NCBI GenBank assembly: GCA_027295645.1 | Contig: JAPUKM010000107.1 | Location: forward strand, 1-6,911 | DNA: 6,911 bases | Direction of reading: 5' to 3' | Source: Chloroflexota bacterium | Lineage (GTDB): Bacteria > Chloroflexota > Dehalococcoidia > Lucifugimonadales > JAPUKM01 | Shown here: positions 1 to 5,581 of the stretch, piece after piece | Layout of the letters: every line of letters starts with the position of its first letter | How positions within the stretch are numbered: the stretch's first letter is position 1 | Translations under genes and position numbers: made by a program | Notes under the pieces: generated by a model | The model's database searches: none | Seen by the model: only the letters and a program-made list of their open reading frames with translations | What the model was told of the DNA's origin: nothing

Positions 1-156
1 GGGCATACCCAGGCACACGGCGCACACCACGCTGTTGGGGGGCGAGCTCTGATAGTCGGCACGGCAGGAGCAGAACATCTTGCTCCTGGTCAGGAGCTGT
101 GCGTGCACCTCAAGCCCTATGACTGTTTCGTACTCGGTCGCGCTCTCAACGGTCAT
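1..156 (-). CDS. gatB: Aspartyl/glutamyl-tRNA(Asn/Gln) amidotransferase subunit B, N-terminal part (runs off left edge)
   Basis: GatB is the kinase-like, tRNA-binding subunit of the cytoplasmic GatCAB complex. It converts misacylated Glu-tRNA(Gln) or Asp-tRNA(Asn) to the amidated form using ammonia from GatA. Only the first 52 codons are present. They read MTVESATEYETVIGLEVHAQ and continue through LLTRSKMFCSC to VVCAVCLGMP. The segment YETVIGLEVHAQLLT-SKMFC and the paired C-x-C (residues 29 and 31) and C-x2-C (45 and 48) cysteines are GatB hallmarks; the cysteines form the zinc site of the cradle domain. The start ATG is at 156 (complement), with a GAGG Shine-Dalgarno-like stretch six bases upstream and an extended -10 box just before that. 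The gene lies downstream of pcm in the same direction but has its own promoter inside a tandem repeat. The break is the window edge, not a truncation of the gene. Confidence 0.93.
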   Translation of the reverse strand, partial: MTVESATEYETVIGLEVHAQLLTRSKMFCSCRADYQSSPPNSVVCAVCLGMP

Positions 157-162
157 CGCTGG

Positions 163-175
163 CCTCAGTATAGCA
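163..175 (-). promoter_or_regulatory. gatB extended -10 promoter and Shine-Dalgarno-like GAGG
   Basis: On the complement, TGCTATACT (175 to 167) matches an extended -10 element (TGn plus TATAAT-like, 5 of 6). It is followed directly by GAGG (166 to 163) and then, six bases later, by the gatB ATG. There is no convincing -35 hexamer at 16-18 bp, as is common for extended -10 promoters. Transcription would start within about 4 nt of the ATG, so the GAGG might not be in the mRNA and the transcript could be effectively leaderless. Confidence 0.5.
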
Positions 176-380
176 GGGCAGGGGAGGCGCTTACAGAACA
201 GTCCCCCATATTACGGAAGGGCCGGCTCATAGCCGTCCGTATTGCAGGGCGGCGGAAACACGGACAGGAAAGCTTTGTAGACTTCAGAGTGGTCGGCGCA
301 TGGTCGGTCCGTATAGCAGGACGGGAGAACACGGACAGGAGAGCTTCGTAGACTATAAAAACGGCTCATAGCCGTTCGTC
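168..380 (-). repeat. Three-copy, about 72-bp tandem repeat between pcm and gatB
   Basis: Read on the complement, the unit goes from a GGCTATGAGCC-like hairpin to a CCTGC(T/A)ATAC box. The boxes sit at 311-318, 239-246 and 168-175, so they are 72 and 71 bp apart. The two upstream copies are very similar over 307-354 and 235-283: about 41 of 49 aligned positions agree, with one indel. Each of these contains GTCCGT...ACGGAC arms that could form a 6-bp stem around an 18-19-nt loop. The third copy keeps only the hairpin head (223-236) and the CCCTGCTATAC tail that serves as the gatB promoter. The first copy begins inside the last codons of pcm. This array accounts for the whole 196-bp gap between the two genes. 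Confidence 0.7.
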
Positions 381-1024
381 TCACCTTGCGACCATGCCCC
401 CCGTCCCACCAACGGTACGAAGCGGCAGGGCCCCAGGCTCTTCACCGTGTAGCCATCCTCCTCCCTCTTCACCAGCAGCAAATTCTGTTCCCTCTGCGAG
501 CCCACCGGTATCACAAGACGGCCGCCATCCGCCATCTGATCGAGCAGAATGCGTGGGAGGCGTGGCGCACCGGCGGTCACCATAATCCCGTCGAACGGTG
601 CCTCCTCCGGACACCCGAGGACCTGCCCGGCAAGCTGGACGGCCACATTGTCGTACCCCAGCCTGCGCAGTAGCCCCTCGGCCCTCTCCGCAAGCTCCGG
701 GAACCGCTCCACGGTGATGACCCTCCTCGACAGCAGGGAAAGGACGGCCGCCTGATAGCCGGATCCCGTCCCTATCTCCAGGACGCTGTCCGTCTCCTTC
801 GCGGCCAGCGCCTCCGTCATCATCGCCACGATGATGGGCTGGGAGATGGTCTGCTCCCGGCCGATGGGCAGCGGAATGTCCTCGTAGGCCAGGTGGATGC
901 TGGCCTTGGGGATGAACGCCTCCCTGGGCACCCGCGCCATAGCGCTGAGGACCCGCTTATCGCTGATCTCGCGGGCCAGGTGCTCAAGCAGGCGTCTCTT
1001 CGCGCGCTCCAGCTCACCCTCCAT
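353..1024 (-). CDS. pcm: Protein-L-isoaspartate O-methyltransferase
   Basis: This cytoplasmic SAM-dependent repair enzyme methylates the abnormal carboxyl of L-isoaspartyl residues so that damaged proteins can revert to aspartate. With the start at 1024 it has 223 residues, close to the family norm of about 210-220. Visible signatures are the TISQP substrate loop (residues 59-63), motif I VLEIGTGSGYQAAVLS (81-96), the post-I acid ITVER (103-107), APFDGIMVTAGAPRLP (142-157) and GGRLVIPVG (167-175). The usual V-x-x-GDG segment of motif II reads VQLAGQ here (129-134), a departure from the family. An in-frame ATG at 1093 would add 23 residues that do not resemble the family and would cross the promoter and part of a dyad, so I prefer 1024. 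The gene is divergent from the hem operon and upstream of gatB. Confidence 0.93.
   Translation of the reverse strand: MEGELERAKRRLLEHLAREISDKRVLSAMARVPREAFIPKASIHLAYEDIPLPIGREQTISQPIIVAMMTEALAAKETDSVLEIGTGSGYQAAVLSLLSRRVITVERFPELAERAEGLLRRLGYDNVAVQLAGQVLGCPEEAPFDGIMVTAGAPRLPRILLDQMADGGRLVIPVGSQREQNLLLVKREEDGYTVKSLGPCRFVPLVGRGAWSQGETNGYEPFL
355..376 (-). terminator. Terminator-like hairpin overlapping the pcm stop codon
   Basis: On the complement, AACGGCT-ATG-AGCCGTT forms a perfect 7-bp stem with a 3-nt loop (376 to 360), followed by TTTA. It therefore has the form of a short intrinsic terminator. The stem encodes the last pcm residues (NGYEPF), and the U-tract runs into the TAG at 355-353. 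A copy of the stem core at 223-236 lacks the U-tract. Confidence 0.5.
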
Positions 1025-1033
1025 TGCGGGTGC

Positions 1034-1042
1034 AGTATAGCA
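1034..1042 (-). promoter_or_regulatory. pcm extended -10 promoter
   Basis: On the complement this reads TGCTATACT, identical over nine bases to the box in front of gatB. It ends nine bases before the chosen pcm ATG. No good -35 hexamer is visible at normal spacing. No Shine-Dalgarno sequence precedes the ATG, which fits a transcript that starts at or within a few bases of the start codon. Its position also supports the 1024 start over the upstream ATG at 1093. Confidence 0.5.
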
Positions 1043-1075
1043 TCGCCCTGTCGCTAAAATCGGGTGATGATTGTG

Positions 1076-1101
1076 TTGACTATCACGAAACAACGTGATA
1101 G
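1076..1101 (+). promoter_or_regulatory. Dyad 1 with an overlapping TTGACT (-35-like) box: candidate operator
   Basis: A perfect inverted repeat has 8-bp arms CTATCACG (1080-1087) and CGTGATAG (1094-1101) around AAACAA. TTGACT at 1076-1081 matches the -35 consensus in five of six positions and overlaps the left arm by two bases. A further GTGAT half-site lies at 1064-1068, 31 bp before the one at 1095-1099. No strong -10 follows at 17 bp (TAGCTT at 1099-1104 is poor). Binding here could affect both the hem operon and pcm. Assignment to the linked regulator is inference from position and symmetry. Confidence 0.5.
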
Positions 1102-1130
1102 CTTACGATTATTCACTCAAACCCATGAAG

Positions 1131-1152
1131 ATTCTATAGATTTATATAGAAT
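1131..1152 (+). promoter_or_regulatory. Dyad 2 next to the regulator start: candidate operator with -10-like boxes
   Basis: A second perfect inverted repeat has 8-bp arms ATTCTATA (1131-1138) and TATAGAAT (1145-1152) around GATTTA. Its geometry is identical to dyad 1 and its centre is 51 bp away, but the arm sequence differs. The right arm contains TAGAAT (1147-1152), a 5-of-6 match to a -10 hexamer that would place the transcript start near the ATG at 1159. TATAGA at 1135-1140 lies 17 bp after TTCACT (1112-1117), giving an alternative promoter. A protein bound here would block either one. AT-rich composition makes some symmetry cheap, so confidence is moderate. Confidence 0.45.
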
Positions 1153-1158
1153 TATCCC

Positions 1159-1845
1159 ATGCCAAGGATAACAGAGGCCGTTCAAAGTCACTGGCTCTCT
1201 CTCGGTGCCGCCTCACGGGTACTGGGGATCAACCAGGCCACCCTGCGTAGCTGGGCGGACCAGGGCCGCATCCGTGCCTACCGTACACCCGGCGGACACC
1301 GTCGCTTCTCCCGCGAAGATGTAGAGGCCATTACCCGGAACGCCGTGGCCCCTCAGGCCCCTGACCGCCAGAGAGACCTGGGCGACCTTGCCCTTCGGCG
1401 CATCAGGCGCCGCCTCCACGGCCGCTCGATAGAGGCCGAACACTGGCACGAGCAGTTCGACGACTCCAGCCTCAGCCGTATGCGTCTCTTCGGACGTCGC
1501 CTCCTCACACTGACAACCGATTACATCGACCGCCGTCGTCGCCGCCCAGAGCTGCTCGAAGAGGCACGCTTTCTGGGGCAGGACTACGGGCAGGAGATGG
1601 TCGGCCAGGCGCTCTCACTGGAGGACGCCATCCGCGCCTTCGGCCTCTTCCGCACCTTCCTGCTTGACGGACTCCAAAATGCCCTCGGCACCTCCATCTC
1701 CTCCGCGGAGGTCTACAGCACCTGGCAGCAGGTCAACCTGATCACCGATGAGGTGCTGGAGTCCATGGTGCGGGTCTATCAGCAGAGCGGCCCTCAAACT
1801 GACGTCACAGTCCGGCGGGCGGCTGGCCGAAAGGCTGGCATATGA
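1159..1845 (+). CDS. MerR-type helix-turn-helix regulator with an all-helical C-terminal domain, first gene of the hem operon
   Basis: A 228-residue predicted cytoplasmic DNA-binding protein. Residues 12-60 are a MerR/excisionase-type winged helix: LGAASRVLGINQATLRSWAD, then the wing RTPGGHRRF (42-50) and SREDVEAI. A basic linker (about 60-90) leads to a helical region (about 100-208) with LLEEARFLGQDYGQEMVGQ and SLEDAIRAFGLFRTFLLDGL. That region reminds me of the helical N-terminal sensor domains of RsbRD-type and some PucR-like regulators, a resemblance from memory only. There is no cysteine, which argues against thiol-based metal sensing, and no B12-binding motif. No Shine-Dalgarno precedes the ATG. 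The stop overlaps the hemA start (ATGA), so the two are probably translationally coupled. Likely role: control of the tetrapyrrole operon and of itself through the upstream dyads (inference). The ligand is unknown. Confidence 0.82.
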   Translation: MPRITEAVQSHWLSLGAASRVLGINQATLRSWADQGRIRAYRTPGGHRRFSREDVEAITRNAVAPQAPDRQRDLGDLALRRIRRRLHGRSIEAEHWHEQFDDSSLSRMRLFGRRLLTLTTDYIDRRRRRPELLEEARFLGQDYGQEMVGQALSLEDAIRAFGLFRTFLLDGLQNALGTSISSAEVYSTWQQVNLITDEVLESMVRVYQQSGPQTDVTVRRAAGRKAGI

Positions 1846-3095
1846 ACATCATCGCCGTCGGCCTCAACCACAGGACGGCCCCCGTCGACGTGCGCGACCG
1901 GGTGACCGTGAGCACCGATAGGCTGGAGGAGGCCCTCGGCGCACTGCGAGACCATACCGGCAACGGCGTCATCCTCTCAACCTGCAACCGTTCCGAGGTC
2001 TACTCCCAGGTCGCCTCCATCCAGGAGGGGGTCGATGCCATTCTGAGCTTCATGCGCGCCTACCACGGCATCGACCGCCAGGAGCTCACCCCCTATCTCT
2101 ATATGTATGAGCAGGAGGAGGCTGTCTCGCATCTCTTTCGAGTGGCCTGCAGCCTGGACTCCATGATCCTGGGCGAATCTCAAATACTGGGGCAGGTCCG
2201 CCGCGCCTTCGGTGCCGCCGGCCGTCACGATATGTGCAACGGCAGCCTTTCTCGCCTCTTCAACCAGGCGTTACGCGTCGGGAAGCGCGCCAGAACGGAC
2301 ACGTCAATAGGACGCAACGCGCTCTCGGTGAGCAACGCGGCGGTGCAGCTTGCCCGCCGGGTCTTCCCGGAGTTCAGCGGCAGGCGTGTCCTGGTCCTTG
2401 GCCTGGGCGACGCTGGGAAACTGGCCGCCCGCGCCCTTTCGAACGCCGGTGCCAGGAACATCATGGTGGTCAACCGCACCTACCAGCGGGCCGTGGATAC
2501 CGCCGCCGAGTTGGGTGGCACGCCGGTCCCCTTCGACCGGCTGGCCGATGCCCTGGATTCGGCTGACATCATCGTCGCCTCAACCGGCTCCCCAGGCTAC
2601 ATCCTCACACCGGAGATGCCGTCCCTGGCGGCACGCGATACCGCCCGCCCACTGTTCATCATCGATATCGCCGTTCCCAGAGATGTAGACCCCGCGGTCG
2701 GTCACCTCCCGGGGCTCCATCTCTACGATATCGATGACCTGGAGGCCGTGTCGGGGACCAACCGGCGTGAGCGGGAGCAGGAGGCTGCCAAGGTGGAGGC
2801 CATCGTCGCGGATGAAGCCCCCAGTTTCATGCACTGGCTTGCCTCCCGGGAGTCGGTGCCCACCGTGGCCGCCCTTCGGCAGCGCGCAGAGACCATCCGC
2901 GCGAAGGAGCTCGCCCGCCTCGTTCGGCGGCTCCCCAACCTCTCCGATGAGCAGCGCGCCCCACTGGAGGCCTTCAGCCGCGCCCTGGTCAATAAACTCC
3001 TCCACGCGCCCATCACCACCCTCAAGCGGAACCACCACCCGGCGCAGACAGAGGTGGTGCGCGAGCTGTTTGACCTCGACGGTCAGCAGAGCTAG
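1842..3095 (+). CDS. hemA: Glutamyl-tRNA reductase
   Basis: This enzyme catalyses the NADPH-dependent reduction of Glu-tRNA(Glu) to glutamate-1-semialdehyde, the first committed step of C5 tetrapyrrole synthesis and usually the controlled one. The protein has 417 residues, normal for the family. The N-terminal catalytic domain shows GLNHRTAPVDVRDRV (7-21) and LSTCNRSEVYS with the nucleophilic Cys48. SMILGESQILGQVRRAF is the conserved substrate-binding helix. A Rossmann domain follows with VLVLGLGDAGKLAARAL, in which GLGDAG replaces the commoner GAGEMG. The C-terminal helical dimerisation domain includes FSRALVNKLLHAPITTLK. AAGG-like purines (AAGG at 1831-1834) provide a Shine-Dalgarno about seven bases before the ATG, which overlaps the regulator stop codon. 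No frameshift or missing segment is seen. Confidence 0.97.
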   Translation: MNIIAVGLNHRTAPVDVRDRVTVSTDRLEEALGALRDHTGNGVILSTCNRSEVYSQVASIQEGVDAILSFMRAYHGIDRQELTPYLYMYEQEEAVSHLFRVACSLDSMILGESQILGQVRRAFGAAGRHDMCNGSLSRLFNQALRVGKRARTDTSIGRNALSVSNAAVQLARRVFPEFSGRRVLVLGLGDAGKLAARALSNAGARNIMVVNRTYQRAVDTAAELGGTPVPFDRLADALDSADIIVASTGSPGYILTPEMPSLAARDTARPLFIIDIAVPRDVDPAVGHLPGLHLYDIDDLEAVSGTNRREREQEAAKVEAIVADEAPSFMHWLASRESVPTVAALRQRAETIRAKELARLVRRLPNLSDEQRAPLEAFSRALVNKLLHAPITTLKRNHHPAQTEVVRELFDLDGQQS

Positions 3096-3097
3096 CC

Positions 3098-4003
3098 ATG
3101 TCCCTCCGCCGTATCGTGCTAGGCACCCGGGGAAGCGGCCTCGCCCTGCGCCAGACCAACGAGGTGCTGGAGCAGCTCCGGGCCATCCATCCCGAAGCCG
3201 ACTTCCAGGTGACCACCATCGCCACCGGGGGAGACATGCGCCCGGACGAGCCCATAGCCAGCCTGGGCATCGGCGCCTTCGTCACGGAGCTTGAAGCGGC
3301 CCTCCTGCGCAGCGACATCGATGTGGCCGTGCACAGCCTGAAGGACCTTCCCACCGCTCCCACGCCCGGTCTCCACATCCCGGCGGTGACGGTACGAGAG
3401 GACCCCAGGGACTGCCTGGTGGACCGGTGGGACCTTCCCCTTGAGCAGTTGCCTGCGGGTGCCCGCATCGGCACCGGCAGCCCCCGGCGGGCGTCCCAGC
3501 TACTCCACCTGCGCCCCGACCTTCAGGTGCTCCCCATCCGCGGCAACGTCGATACACGCCTCAAGAAGGCCCGTGGCCCGGACTTCGATGGCGTCGTGCT
3601 GGCCATGGCCGGCCTCATCCGCCTGGGACGTCGGAGTGAGGCGACGCAGCCCTTTGACCCGCACGTCATGGTCCCGGCGCCGGGCCAGGGTGCCCTGGCA
3701 CTACAGTGCCGGGAGGATGACCACGAACTGGCGACCCTGCTCAGCGGTATCGACCATGCCGCCACGGCCGTCGCGGTCCGGGCGGAGCGCTCCGTCCTGA
3801 GCCTGCTGGGCGGCGGCTGCCAGCTTGCCCTGGGTGCCTACGCCACGGTGGAACGGGACACCCTGGCTCTCACCGGCCTGCTGGCGGAGGAAGCGGGCAC
3901 CCGGGTATTCAAAGCCACCAGCAGGGGAAACGTCGACGACCCGGAGGGCACCGCTGGCGAGGTCTTCGGGCAACTTGTACGGCAGGGGGCCACAGTCCAG
4001 TAG
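3098..4003 (+). CDS. hemC: Hydroxymethylbilane synthase (porphobilinogen deaminase)
   Basis: Links four porphobilinogen units into linear hydroxymethylbilane in the cytoplasm, using a covalently bound dipyrromethane primer. The protein has 301 residues, typical length. Motifs in order: LGTRGSGLALRQT (8-20), IATGGD (41-46), GIGAFVTELEAALL (57-70), VAVHSLKDLPT with the catalytic Asp83, GTGSPRRASQLL (125-136), IRGNVDTRLKK (147-157), PAPGQGALALQCR (193-205) and LGGGCQLALGAY. Cys241 in the last motif should carry the cofactor. The family usually has Pro two or three residues after that cysteine (GGCxxPxGA); here it is Ala. The ATG lies two bases after the hemA stop with no strong Shine-Dalgarno, so translation probably depends on coupling to hemA. 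Confidence 0.97.
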   Translation: MSLRRIVLGTRGSGLALRQTNEVLEQLRAIHPEADFQVTTIATGGDMRPDEPIASLGIGAFVTELEAALLRSDIDVAVHSLKDLPTAPTPGLHIPAVTVREDPRDCLVDRWDLPLEQLPAGARIGTGSPRRASQLLHLRPDLQVLPIRGNVDTRLKKARGPDFDGVVLAMAGLIRLGRRSEATQPFDPHVMVPAPGQGALALQCREDDHELATLLSGIDHAATAVAVRAERSVLSLLGGGCQLALGAYATVERDTLALTGLLAEEAGTRVFKATSRGNVDDPEGTAGEVFGQLVRQGATVQ

Positions 4004-4025
4004 CTGTGGTCATCAGGTGGACCGA

Positions 4026-5558
4026 GTGGACAGGGCAGCCAAGGTGTACCTGGTGGGGGCCGGCCCGGGCGACCCGGGTCTCCTGACCGTGCGTGGACTG
4101 GAGCTTCTCCGGGAGGCCGACCTCGTCCTGTTCGACCCCATGGTGGACGAGCGTGTGCTGCGCCATGTGCGGGACGGAGCGGAGCTGATCGACATCGGAG
4201 CGTGGCCGGGAGGCGGCCCTCCCACCCAGCAGGAGGTCAACGCTCTCCTTGTGAAGCATGCCCGCGAGGGCAAGACAGTGGTCCGTCTGAAGAACGGCGA
4301 CCCGTTCGTCCTGGGCCGTGGTGAAGAGGAGGCCGAGGCGCTGGCCGCCGCAGAACTCCCCTTCGAGATCGTGCCCGGCGTGACCTCTGCCGTCGCCGCC
4401 CCCGCCTACGCCGGCATCCCCCTGACCTACCCTGGGCTTGCCGCCTCCTTCACGGTCGTCAGCGGTGGCGAGGACCCCTCCACCGAGGAGTCGCTCATCG
4501 ATTGGCGCGCGCTGGCCACCGGCGCGGGGACACTGGTCGTCCTCATGGGGTGGGAAAGCCTCCCTGGAACCGTGGATGTCCTGCGCGCCGAGGGCATGGA
4601 CGAGGAGACACCGGCGGCCCTCGTCGAATGGGGGACAGAGCCCCGACAGCGAACGGTCGTGGGCGTCCTGAGCGACATCGTCCCGAGAGGGCGAAAGGCC
4701 GGGCTGCGGCCGCCGGTCGTCGCCATCTTCGGCAAGGTCGTTTCTCTCCGCGACCGCATGCGCTGGTACGACAACCAGCCCCTCTCCGGCAGGCGCATCA
4801 TGGTCACCAGGTCCTCCTCACAGGCCGGCGAGTTGACCGACCTGCTGGCCCGCGAGGGAGCGGAGTCGGTGGAGCTCCCCTGCATCGAGGTACAACCGTT
4901 GAAAGACGACTCCCCCCTCCGCGACGCCGCCGCACGGCTGGATAGCTATCGGTGGGTGGTCTTCACCAGCGTCAACGGTGTCGATGCCTTCTGGCGGGCA
5001 CTGGAGGGCTGCGGCATGGACGCAAGGGCCTTCGGTGGCGTGCGCGTCGCCGCCATCGGCCCGGCGACCGCACGCTCGCTGGCCCGGCGGGGCATCGCCG
5101 CCGACTACGTGCCCGTGGAGTACGTGGCCGAGGCCCTCTTGGAGGGACTCGGCGCGCACGTTCGCTCCGGGGACACGGTGCTGGTCCCGCGCGCCGAGGG
5201 GGCCAGGGAGGTGCTGGTGGAGGGCCTGCGCGCCCGCGGTGTCACCGTCGATGCGCTGGTGGCCTACCGCACCACCCTCCCGCAGAGCTCGGGCGACCGC
5301 GCCCGTCGGCTTCTGCAAGAGAACACGATCGACGTGGTCACCTTCGCCAGCTCCTCGACCGTACGCAACCTGGTCACCATGCTCCAAAAGGAGGTACGCC
5401 TCCTGGAGCGGACGCTGGTCGCTTGCATCGGCCCCGCCACCGCCGCCACCGCCGAGGAGCTTGGCCTGCGCGTGGATATCCGGGCCTCGGAATACACCCT
5501 TCCGGGCCTCGTGACCGCCATCAAGGAGCATTTTGACCACCCATCCTTCGACATGTAG
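4026..5558 (+). CDS. cobA-hemD: Fused uroporphyrinogen-III C-methyltransferase / uroporphyrinogen-III synthase
   Basis: A two-domain cytoplasmic protein of 510 residues. Residues 6-245 are a SUMT (CobA) methyltransferase, which makes precorrin-2 from uroporphyrinogen III and SAM. They show VYLVGAGPGDPGLLT (7-21), KNGDPFVLGRGEEE (89-102), VPGVTSAVAAPAYAGIPLT (116-134), VLMG (172-175) and a GTEPRQRTVVG segment. Residues from about 252 are HemD, which cyclises hydroxymethylbilane: GRRIMVTRSSSQAGEL, VVFTSVNGVDAFW, AIGPATARSLARRGI, VLVPRAEGAREVL and VTFASSSTVRNL. The SUMT half is divergent: the active-site Lys of CysG (its K270, in VGKR) is Ala59, LTHR is LTYP, and RLKGGDP is RLKNGDP. I chose the GTG at 4026 because AGGTGG sits five bases before it; the GTG at 4017 is possible. 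An ATG at 3825 would overlap hemC by 179 bp. Such fusions are common. Confidence 0.93.
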   Translation: MDRAAKVYLVGAGPGDPGLLTVRGLELLREADLVLFDPMVDERVLRHVRDGAELIDIGAWPGGGPPTQQEVNALLVKHAREGKTVVRLKNGDPFVLGRGEEEAEALAAAELPFEIVPGVTSAVAAPAYAGIPLTYPGLAASFTVVSGGEDPSTEESLIDWRALATGAGTLVVLMGWESLPGTVDVLRAEGMDEETPAALVEWGTEPRQRTVVGVLSDIVPRGRKAGLRPPVVAIFGKVVSLRDRMRWYDNQPLSGRRIMVTRSSSQAGELTDLLAREGAESVELPCIEVQPLKDDSPLRDAAARLDSYRWVVFTSVNGVDAFWRALEGCGMDARAFGGVRVAAIGPATARSLARRGIAADYVPVEYVAEALLEGLGAHVRSGDTVLVPRAEGAREVLVEGLRARGVTVDALVAYRTTLPQSSGDRARRLLQENTIDVVTFASSSTVRNLVTMLQKEVRLLERTLVACIGPATAATAEELGLRVDIRASEYTLPGLVTAIKEHFDHPSFDM

Positions 5559-5581
5559 GGGAGAAAGAGGGAGAAAAGAAC

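Noticed and set aside
103..351. Plus-strand open frame of 82 codons
   Set aside because: It runs antisense to the gatB start and through the tandem repeat; its internal VRIAGR repeat is just the translated DNA repeat.
168..380. CRISPR array
   Set aside because: Only three copies with degenerate units of about 72 bp and no short identical repeats with unique spacers.
1025..1093. Longer pcm N-terminus from the ATG at 1093
   Set aside because: The 23 extra residues are unlike the family and would read through the extended -10 box and part of dyad 1.
1025..1158. Cobalamin or other riboswitch leading the operon
   Set aside because: The space is short, no B12-box or other conserved riboswitch core is seen, and the symmetric elements look like DNA operators.
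3825..4025. Upstream extension of cobA-hemD to the ATG at 3825
   Set aside because: It would overlap the conserved end of hemC in another frame, and the added residues do not resemble SUMT. The GTG at 4026 has a good AGGTGG at the right distance.
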